Of a DNA stretch of 6,627 nucleotides, positions 1 through 5,389 are shown in pieces. A program made the position numbers and the translations under genes. How positions within the stretch are numbered: the first letter of the stretch is position 1; each line of letters begins with the position of its first letter. The notes under the pieces were generated by a model. That model was not told the DNA's origin and searched no databases. It worked only from the letters and a program-made list of their open reading frames with translations. The DNA is from Rhodospirillales bacterium (GTDB taxonomy: Bacteria > Pseudomonadota > Alphaproteobacteria > Rhodospirillales > JAOUPW01): the NCBI GenBank assembly GCA_029879665.1, contig JAOUPW010000115.1:1-6627 (forward strand). Reading direction: 5' to 3'.

Positions 1-191
1 TAAGGCTCCGGCAAAGGGTCTAAAACGCATCTCTATAAACTCCCGTATGAAAAATGAACGATAAGAACAGGTGATGCCGTAAAAAAAATACCACAAATCA
101 AAGGATTATGTAATCATTGGTATTATATTTTATTGAATAATCACGTATATTTGAAATCCATATTATCCCCGATTTTCAGAGCCATAACTCC
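1..191. other. Intergenic leader, AT-rich from about 104 to 170
   Basis: I see no supportable gene in this stretch. The part from about 104 to 170 is strongly AT-rich, as expected for a promoter region of the gene starting at 192. It holds a small inverted repeat (GATTA, 2-nt spacer, TAATC; 104-115) and a possible -10 box, TATTAT, at 161-166, but no convincing -35 box lies 16-18 bases upstream of it. TTGAAT at 133-138 is too far from that -10 (22-bp spacing). Eight A residues lie at 81-88. The promoter is therefore inferred from composition and position only. Confidence 0.3.
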
Positions 192-1739
192 ATGAGACAA
201 ATCGCCTACGGACTTGCCCTCTTCCTCAGTTCCGCCTGCGGCTTGATAATTGAAATCGTCGCCGGTCGGCTGCTCGCTCCATATGTGGGCATGTCGCTCT
301 ATACTTGGACCGCGATCATTGCCGTGGTTCTGTCGGGGCTGTCGGCGGGCCACTGGATTGGTGGACGGTTGGCCGCCGCCGACGTCGATGCTGCGAAAGG
401 CGGCCGCCGTATCGCTTTCGCTCTGGCATTGGCCGCCGTTTCCTCTCTCGGATCTCTGGTGTTGTTGCGGACTTTGTCCGGATTCCTATTGACGGTCGGC
501 CTCACTCCCATCCCCGCCATCGTGCTGCTGACCACATCGCTGTTTCTGCTCCCCAGTCTGTTCGTTGGAATTGTTTCGCCGATCCTGACTAAGTTGGCGG
601 TGGACGCCCGCCCCGGCCAACATGGACATGTGATCGGCCGCATGTACGCGCTCGGAACCCTGGGCAGTATCGCCGGCACCCTGGCCGCCGGCTATTTGTT
701 CATTTCCTGGATTGGATCAACGGGAACCGTCATCACCGTCGCCCTGGTTTATTCCCTACTGGCGCTGGCGTTTGCCATTGCCGATCCTCTTCGCCTGCTG
801 GTTCTCTTGCTGCTCGCCGGCGGCGGCGGAACTTTTGTCCTTTGGGGAAACACGCTGAAGGCCTTTCAAAGCCCGTGTACCGTTGAAAGCGATTATTTCT
901 GTATCCGCATTGCCGATTTCAGTGCCGACAGCGGGCGCGAAAGCAATCTGATGGTGCTCGATCACCTTGTTCACAGCATTAACGACCGTCGTGACCCTGG
1001 GTATTTATACAGTCCCTACATCCAGTTCGTGGACGAAGTGGTGAAGTTGCGTTTCCAGGACACATGGGACAGCGGCAAATCCGCTCCCGCCGCATTTTTT
1101 ATCGGCGGCGGCGGTTATTCCCTACCCCGCGCCTGGGCTGCGGATTATCCAAAATCCAAATTGACTGTCGCGGAAATTGACCCCGCCGTCACCGCTCAGG
1201 CCCGCAAAAGCCTCTGGCTTGACGATCAACACCCGGCCCTGACTATTTTTCACCGCGATGCCCGAGCGGTTCTGCAATCCCTTCCCCGTATGCCTCAGTT
1301 CGATGTTATTTTCGGCGATGCATTTCACGATATTTCCATCCCCTCCCATTTGGTAACCCAGGAATTTCATGCTGAAGTCGCCGTCCGCCTCAAGCCTGGC
1401 GGTTTTTATGCGCTGAACGTAGTGGACAAGGGTAGCAACCCGAGATTTCTGTTCAGTCTGATCAAGACCCTGAAAGAAGATTTCCCCCGCGTCGAAGCGT
1501 GGATCAACCGGGAAGACAATGGAAACACCGGACGGGTCACGTTTGTGGTTCTGGCCTCGGACAGGGCGACCTCGGAAGCGGCCCTGATGTCGCTGAGGGG
1601 GCCGGAGAGAAGCTGGGTCCGCTGGCCCGAAAAAGACCTTTCCCAACGTATCGCCCGATCTAAAAGCCCGGTACTAACTGACGACTATGCACCCGTTGAC
1701 CGACTGATGTCCGGACTGTTGCTCGACGATGTTCCTTGA
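192..1739 (+). CDS. Fused membrane (MFS-like) / spermidine synthase-like protein
   Basis: This 515-residue protein joins a hydrophobic N-terminal half to a cytosolic methyltransferase-fold domain of the spermidine synthase family. Residues 1 to about 215 contain roughly seven membrane segments (near 4-24, 36-56, 73-93, 100-130, 147-168, 173-195 and 199-215). The soluble domain has a nucleotide-binding glycine loop IGGGGYSLPR at 304-313, an acidic ribose-binding type motif EIDP at 328-331, and FGDAFHD around Asp376 where spermidine synthases carry their catalytic DSxDP motif. The Asp of the usual GGGDG loop is Gly/Tyr here and the second substrate Asp is shifted by one, so polyamine synthesis cannot be assumed. 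Proteins annotated 'fused MFS/spermidine synthase' typically share these changes; their substrate is unknown. ATG 192 is the only ATG start after an in-frame stop at 138-140; the ribosome binding site is weak. It appears monocistronic: 118 bp and a new promoter separate it from the next gene. Confidence 0.85.
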   Translation: MRQIAYGLALFLSSACGLIIEIVAGRLLAPYVGMSLYTWTAIIAVVLSGLSAGHWIGGRLAAADVDAAKGGRRIAFALALAAVSSLGSLVLLRTLSGFLLTVGLTPIPAIVLLTTSLFLLPSLFVGIVSPILTKLAVDARPGQHGHVIGRMYALGTLGSIAGTLAAGYLFISWIGSTGTVITVALVYSLLALAFAIADPLRLLVLLLLAGGGGTFVLWGNTLKAFQSPCTVESDYFCIRIADFSADSGRESNLMVLDHLVHSINDRRDPGYLYSPYIQFVDEVVKLRFQDTWDSGKSAPAAFFIGGGGYSLPRAWAADYPKSKLTVAEIDPAVTAQARKSLWLDDQHPALTIFHRDARAVLQSLPRMPQFDVIFGDAFHDISIPSHLVTQEFHAEVAVRLKPGGFYALNVVDKGSNPRFLFSLIKTLKEDFPRVEAWINREDNGNTGRVTFVVLASDRATSEAALMSLRGPERSWVRWPEKDLSQRIARSKSPVLTDDYAPVDRLMSGLLLDDVP

Positions 1740-1796
1740 CCTCTCCGACGCTCCGGATTTCTGGTCCCGCTTCCCCCAACTCATATCCTTAACTAG

Positions 1797-1825
1797 TTGA
1801 CAACCCAATTAATATTAGTTATGAC
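1797..1825 (+). promoter_or_regulatory. Sigma-70-type promoter of the arsR-TSUP operon
   Basis: A perfect -35 hexamer TTGACA lies at 1797-1802. Exactly 17 bp downstream, TATGAC at 1820-1825 matches the -10 consensus at four of six positions, including the first A and the penultimate A. Transcription would begin near 1832, giving a leader of about 26 nt before the ATG at 1858. The -10 box lies in the centre of the inverted repeat at 1808-1835, so a protein bound there would block RNA polymerase. No transcript data are available; the call rests on hexamer quality, spacing and position. Confidence 0.7.
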
Positions 1826-1835
1826 TAATATTAAT
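1808..1835. promoter_or_regulatory. Probable ArsR/BigR-type operator (perfect 12-bp inverted repeat)
   Basis: Two perfect 12-base arms, ATTAATATTAGT (1808-1819) and ACTAATATTAAT (1824-1835), flank the 4-base spacer TATG. The element covers the -10 box of the promoter and ends 22 bp before the repressor start codon. AT-rich palindromes across their own promoters are typical binding sites of BigR/SqrR/YgaV-type ArsR repressors, so autorepression by the adjacent gene product is the natural inference. I saw no second copy of this site elsewhere in the window. A transcription terminator is unlikely because the stem is almost purely A/T and no T run follows. Confidence 0.75.
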
Positions 1836-1857
1836 AAACTTCTTTGCTTCGTGGATC

Positions 1858-2157
1858 ATGAACACCGAAATTATCCAAGAAAGCGCTAAGGCTGCTTGCA
1901 CTTTGCTAAAAGCCATGAGCAATGAAAATCGATTAATGATCCTATGTCAGCTTGCAACCGGTGAAAAAACCGTTAGGGAACTGGAAGAAATAATCGGAAT
2001 AAGTCAATCTGCCCTGTCACAGCACTTAGCTATTCTTCGCAGTTCGACCGTGGTTAACACCCGGCGTAATGCCCAAAATATTTATTATTCCCTAGCTGAA
2101 CCTCAGCCCCGGGCCGTCATTGAAACCCTCTATCGTTTATATTCAAAAAATATTTAA
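1858..2157 (+). CDS. ArsR-family winged-helix repressor, BigR/SqrR/YgaV-like
   Basis: This 99-residue protein has the length and layout of small ArsR repressors: a dimerisation helix (about 5-20), the NExRLMILC segment (22-30), the recognition helix region GISQSALSQHLAILR (47-61), a wing with RRNAQNIYYSL (69-79) and a C-terminal dimer helix (about 82-96). The 'LLKAM..E.RL.ILC', 'SQSALSQHL' and 'IYYSL' strings place it with the sulfide/persulfide sensors BigR, SqrR and YgaV rather than with metal-binding ArsR proteins. Cys30 corresponds to the first conserved redox cysteine. The second, which normally follows 'LYxLY' near the C-terminus, is Ser96 (codon TCA). An additional Cys14 lies in the first helix. 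It probably represses its own operon through the palindrome over its promoter. The gene is more AT-rich than its neighbours. The upstream GTGGA at 1851-1855 is at best a weak ribosome binding site. Confidence 0.88.
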   Translation: MNTEIIQESAKAACTLLKAMSNENRLMILCQLATGEKTVRELEEIIGISQSALSQHLAILRSSTVVNTRRNAQNIYYSLAEPQPRAVIETLYRLYSKNI

Positions 2158-2165
2158 CGCCAAAT

Positions 2166-3083
2166 ATGCAAATTTACCTTCCCATTGCCGAGATATCCGT
2201 GAACGTCTTTCTTATTCTTGGGATGGGAGGCGGCGTTGGATTTTTGTCCGGCCTATTCGGTGTTGGCGGTGGCTTCCTGATGACCCCCCTTCTAATCTTT
2301 ATCGGAATTCCGCCCGCCGTGGCTGTCGCCACCGAGGCTAACCAGATTGTCGCTTCATCCATGTCGGGAGTTTTAGCGCACTGGCGCCGAGGCAATGTTG
2401 ACTTCAAGATGGGATTCGCCCTGCTGATAGGCGGCGTGATCGGTTCGTCCTTCGGGGTCTGGCTGTTTGCCCTGCTGCGGGGCTTGGGTCATCTGGACCT
2501 GGTGATCAAGATATCCTACGTCGGATTTCTCGGCATTATCGGAACCTTGATGTTGATCGAAAGCGGCCGAGCCCTGCTTCGGCGCAAACAAAAGGCGCCA
2601 CCGAAAAGAAAAACCCACTACTGGATGCATGGCTTACCATTCAAGGTTCGCTTTCGCCGCTCAAAACTCTATATCAGTGCCCTGCTTCCGATAGCGATCG
2701 GAATCGTGGTTGGCCTGCTGGCGGCGATTATGGGGGTTGGCGGCGGGTTTGTAATGGTTCCCGCCATGATTTACCTGCTTGGCATGCCGACATCTGTCGT
2801 GGTCGGAACGTCCCTGTTTCAGATCATTTTTGTGACCGCCAATGTCACGGTGCTGCAATCTGTCAACACGCAAACGGTGGATATTCTGTTGGCCCTCATT
2901 CTCCTTGCTGGGGGCGTAATCGGAGCTCAGTTCGGCGCCCGCGCCGGGAATAAACTCAATGGTGAGCAATTGCGTATCCTTCTCGCGCTCATGGTGCTTG
3001 GCGTCTGCGGCACGATCGCCTTCGACCTGATCGCAACGCCTCTGGATGTCTTCTCCCTCGGTGCAATTGGGGGGCATTCATGA
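2166..3083 (+). CDS. TauE/SafE (TSUP) family anion permease
   Basis: This 305-residue inner-membrane protein belongs to the TSUP family (DUF81, TauE/SafE), whose members move sulfite, sulfoacetate, thiosulfate or other small anions. It shows the family's internal duplication: GFLSGLFGVGGGF at 25-37 and GLLAAIMGVGGGF at 183-195, each followed by MxP (39-41 and 197-199) and a further helix. About four membrane segments lie in each half. A basic linker at about 138-168 (RRKQKAPPKRK and FKVRFRRSK) is probably cytosolic. It starts 8 bp after the repressor stop codon with no recognisable ribosome binding site, so translation may depend on coupling to the upstream gene. Its stop overlaps the next start by 4 bp (ATGA). 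BigR-type operons elsewhere also carry TauE/SafE genes, which supports a sulfur-related anion, but the substrate cannot be read from the sequence. Confidence 0.9.
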   Translation: MQIYLPIAEISVNVFLILGMGGGVGFLSGLFGVGGGFLMTPLLIFIGIPPAVAVATEANQIVASSMSGVLAHWRRGNVDFKMGFALLIGGVIGSSFGVWLFALLRGLGHLDLVIKISYVGFLGIIGTLMLIESGRALLRRKQKAPPKRKTHYWMHGLPFKVRFRRSKLYISALLPIAIGIVVGLLAAIMGVGGGFVMVPAMIYLLGMPTSVVVGTSLFQIIFVTANVTVLQSVNTQTVDILLALILLAGGVIGAQFGARAGNKLNGEQLRILLALMVLGVCGTIAFDLIATPLDVFSLGAIGGHS

Positions 3084-3856
3084 CAAACCGGTTTTTTCTT
3101 CCGTTCCTGGCAGCTCTGGGCTTGATAGGGTTCATGCTGCCCCCTGCAAATGCTCAGTCTCAAACTCAGCCCCTTCATCAGGATCTGGTAATCGACCTTT
3201 CAAAATCCGTGGTTGAAATTTCCACCGGATTTGCTGGATCCGAATTGCTTCTTTTCGGCGTTAAAAACGGCCCAGGCGATCTGGTTATCGTCATCAAAGG
3301 TCCCGCTGGAGATGAAGTGGTGCGCCGCAAGGAAAGAGTTGCTGGCGTATGGGTCAATAAAGATGAAGTAACCTTTACCGATGTTCCCTCCTACTACGGT
3401 ATCGCAAGCAGTCGACCTTTGAATATGTTTCTTAACGACAAGGCCGCTTCGGATAATCAGATCGGTGAAGATAAAATTAAAATAAAGACGAAGAACAATA
3501 ATAAAAGTGCAGAATCACTGGCGGAATACCATAAAGCCTTAATCAGGAATAAGCGAAAAATTGGACTTTACACCGATAAGCCCGAAACAATATCCTTAAT
3601 CGGAAATCAGTTGTTCAAGACCCAGATTCGATTTCCCGCCAATGTTCCGGTCGGTACATACGACATAAAAACCTATCTGGTTCGCGACGGAAATATTAGC
3701 AGTGTCGACACAAATCTTTTAAAGGTAGAAAAGATTGGCGCAGAAGCGGTCATTTATAGTTTTGCGCACCGTCATTCCCTTGCCTACGGCGTATTTGCGG
3801 TTTTGATGGCGCTCGTTACCGGATGGCTGGCAAGCGTGTTTTTCAGAAAAGCCTAA
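3080..3856 (+). CDS. TIGR02186-type periplasmic protein with C-terminal membrane anchor
   Basis: This 258-residue protein has a signal peptide (positive Arg4, hydrophobic 5-20, ANA|Q cleavage site after Ala25), a periplasmic domain rich in predicted beta strands, and one membrane helix at about 234-255 ending in RKA. It should therefore be an inner-membrane protein facing the periplasm. The strings FAGSELLLFG (51-60), ALIRNK, PANVPVGTYDIKTYLVRDG and the FAH...GWLASVFFRK tail match my recollection of the uncharacterised family TIGR02186, found mainly in Alphaproteobacteria beside TauE/SafE permeases. Its function is unknown. The start codon overlaps the permease stop (ATGA) and is preceded by a G-rich stretch at 3069-3074, so the two proteins should be made together. 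A Lys/Asn-rich hydrophilic patch with AT-rich codons lies at about 3465-3515 (DKIKIKTKNNNK), probably a surface loop. I infer an accessory subunit or assembly/sensing partner for the permease. Confidence 0.85.
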   Translation: MTNRFFLPFLAALGLIGFMLPPANAQSQTQPLHQDLVIDLSKSVVEISTGFAGSELLLFGVKNGPGDLVIVIKGPAGDEVVRRKERVAGVWVNKDEVTFTDVPSYYGIASSRPLNMFLNDKAASDNQIGEDKIKIKTKNNNKSAESLAEYHKALIRNKRKIGLYTDKPETISLIGNQLFKTQIRFPANVPVGTYDIKTYLVRDGNISSVDTNLLKVEKIGAEAVIYSFAHRHSLAYGVFAVLMALVTGWLASVFFRKA

Positions 3857-3859
3857 ATC

Positions 3860-4354
3860 ATGACCAGTGATACAACGAACAATAATAGTGAAAAACGGAT
3901 AACCTTTCTTTGCGTCATCGACGAAAGCGAGGAATTTAGCCAGGCGCTCAGGTTTGCCTGCCGCCGGGCGAACCGCACCAACGCCCGCATCGCGCTTCTT
4001 TATGTGATCGAACCCGTTGATTTCCAGCACTGGATGACGGTAGGAGACCTGATGCGCGAGGAACTTCGTGAAGAAGCCGAGGAATTGACCGGTGCCGTTG
4101 CCGCCGTGGTTCAGGAAAGAACCGGGGAGATGCCGGTTTTATACATCCGCGAAGGAACCCTGACCGACGAACTGATCAACCTGATCGACGAAGAAGAAGA
4201 TATTTCATTCCTCGTCCTCGGCGCCGCCACCGGCGCCGAGGGTCCTGGCCCTCTGGTATCCTACCTGGTCGAAAAAATGGCGGGACGGCTTCGCATTCCG
4301 ATTACCATCGTTCCCGGAATCCTGACGGACGAACAGATCGAATCAATCACCTGA
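3860..4354 (+). CDS. Universal stress protein, single UspA domain
   Basis: This 164-residue cytosolic protein carries one UspA domain: first strand ITFLCVIDES at 14-23 with the nucleotide-contacting Asp21, IALLYVIEP at 44-52, and the last strand IPITIVPG at 146-153. The usual ATP loop (G-2x-G-9x-G-S/T) is not intact. It reads LGAATGAEGPGPLV from 120 and lacks the final Gly-Ser, so ATP binding may be weak or different. The FQHW, EGPGPLV and RLRIPITIVPG strings recall an alphaproteobacterial Usp subtype that I associate with trpS/nifU neighbourhoods, although neither gene is here. The ATG is 3 bp after the TIGR02186 stop codon, making this the last gene of the operon. It may modulate the transport complex, as TeaD does for the TeaABC transporter of Halomonas; that is inference. 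Confidence 0.85.
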   Translation: MTSDTTNNNSEKRITFLCVIDESEEFSQALRFACRRANRTNARIALLYVIEPVDFQHWMTVGDLMREELREEAEELTGAVAAVVQERTGEMPVLYIREGTLTDELINLIDEEEDISFLVLGAATGAEGPGPLVSYLVEKMAGRLRIPITIVPGILTDEQIESIT

Positions 4355-4386
4355 CCGGCCCGGTATCCACCGGATATTTCCCCCGC

Positions 4387-5334
4387 TCAACGAACAATCA
4401 TCACTGAATTATAGGCCTTCTGCATAACCTTGAAGGCGACACTGCCCATGAACAGACGGGCAAGTCCTGTCTTTCCGGAATCGGACACGACGATCAGGGA
4501 ATAATCGGGGCCGGCTTCGATAATCTCGTCAACCGGATGGCCGACCCGGGTTAGGGTTTCCGCCACCTCAAAGCCTTTGGATTTAAGCATATCCTTGGCT
4601 TTCTGGACGTTCATCTTGGCATCCTCTTCACCTTCCACGTCCGGCGAGACCGAAATCAGGGAGATGGGGCATTCGCAGCGGGTCGCCAGGATGGCGTCTT
4701 TTTCGACCATGTCCATGGCACGATCGGAACCGTCGGTGCAGATAAGATGGCCGTGGCCGATTTCAAGGTCCCGGGTTACCAGCACGGAACACGGCGCATG
4801 AACGGCGACCTTTTCCGCCACTGCCGGGTCCCAAAAAGATTTGGCGACCCCCGCCCAGCGGCTGGAGGCACCAAGGATGATAAGATCGTATTGGCCGATT
4901 TCCCACTGATCGAGAATTCCTGACGCAACGTCGGTGGAAACCTTCATCTTAAGAACGATCTTTTTGCCACTTTTGTTGATGTATTCGATCTTGTTGTCGC
5001 CAAGGGGGTCTCCCTCGACATCCGTATGCATGCTTTTTTCTTCCCAGTCCTTCTGCACATTGCCGAGTTCGATAAGTATATCCCTGCCTTTTTTCAGATA
5101 CTGAAGACCCGGCAGTTCCAACCCCCAGTTCAACATGTTTTCGCGGGCGACTCGGACCTGAAGCCCACCCGACCTCAAGCCTTGGTCTAAAGGTCGGACG
5201 TTAAGAAGAACAATATCGGCATCCACGCCCCTGCCCATTTTAGCGGCGTAACGAAGTCCCTTGTAGGACTCTTCTGAGCCGTCAATGCAAACCAGAATGC
5301 GAAAGCGTTTACCTGCTTTGGTCGGATCTTCCAT
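4387..5334 (-). CDS. Universal stress protein with two tandem UspA domains
   Basis: This 315-residue cytosolic protein has two UspA domains. Domain 1 (about 11-190) opens with FRILVCIDGSEES (Asp18) and closes with ILGASSRWAG...SVLVTRD. It has a long hydrophilic insertion (about 90-130), and its loop ends in Asp-Pro (169-170) instead of Gly-Ser, so nucleotide binding there is doubtful. Domain 2 (about 195-315) opens with LICTDGSDRA (Asp201) and keeps most of the ATP loop: SDSGKTGLARLFMGS at 284-298, in which only the first glycine of G-2x-G-9x-G-S is replaced by Ser. One intact and one degenerate site is common in tandem Usp proteins. A good ribosome binding site precedes ATG 5334. The gene lies 55 bp downstream of the SLC13 transporter gene on the same strand with no evident terminator between, so the two are probably co-transcribed. 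Confidence 0.88.
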   Translation of the reverse strand: MEDPTKAGKRFRILVCIDGSEESYKGLRYAAKMGRGVDADIVLLNVRPLDQGLRSGGLQVRVARENMLNWGLELPGLQYLKKGRDILIELGNVQKDWEEKSMHTDVEGDPLGDNKIEYINKSGKKIVLKMKVSTDVASGILDQWEIGQYDLIILGASSRWAGVAKSFWDPAVAEKVAVHAPCSVLVTRDLEIGHGHLICTDGSDRAMDMVEKDAILATRCECPISLISVSPDVEGEEDAKMNVQKAKDMLKSKGFEVAETLTRVGHPVDEIIEAGPDYSLIVVSDSGKTGLARLFMGSVAFKVMQKAYNSVMIVR

Positions 5335-5340
5335 GTTGGA

Positions 5341-5348
5341 CCTTTCCT
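5341..5348 (-). promoter_or_regulatory. Ribosome binding site for the tandem Usp gene
   Basis: Read on the minus strand, AGGAAAGG ends 6 bases before the ATG at 5334. It is the clearest Shine-Dalgarno-like sequence in the window and supports that start codon. Confidence 0.55.
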
Positions 5349-5389
5349 GTCCCTCACTTTTTGATCGCTCTTTCTTCCGAATATTTTAC

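Noticed and set aside
1..3. The window opens with TAA, which could be the stop codon of a truncated upstream gene.
   Set aside because: Only the stop would be visible, so no coding evidence exists.
81..104. Run of eight A (81-88) as the T tract of a minus-strand terminator for a gene to the right.
   Set aside because: No stem-loop precedes it on the minus strand and no minus-strand gene lies to its right.
1122..1646. Long minus-strand open frame of 174 codons within the spermidine synthase-like domain.
   Set aside because: Its translation has no family features and lies wholly inside a convincing gene whose codon structure explains the openness.
1791..1798. Perfect 8-bp palindrome AACTAGTT just before the -35 box as a second operator.
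   Set aside because: It is short enough to occur by chance and shares no half-site with the 12-bp repeat; it partly overlaps the TTGACA box.
4364..4376. Small hairpin TATCC-ACC-GGATA followed by TTTC between the convergent genes, as a possible shared terminator.
   Set aside because: The stem is only 5 bp with two G/C pairs and no real T run on either strand. Termination must occur near here, but this hairpin is too weak to call.
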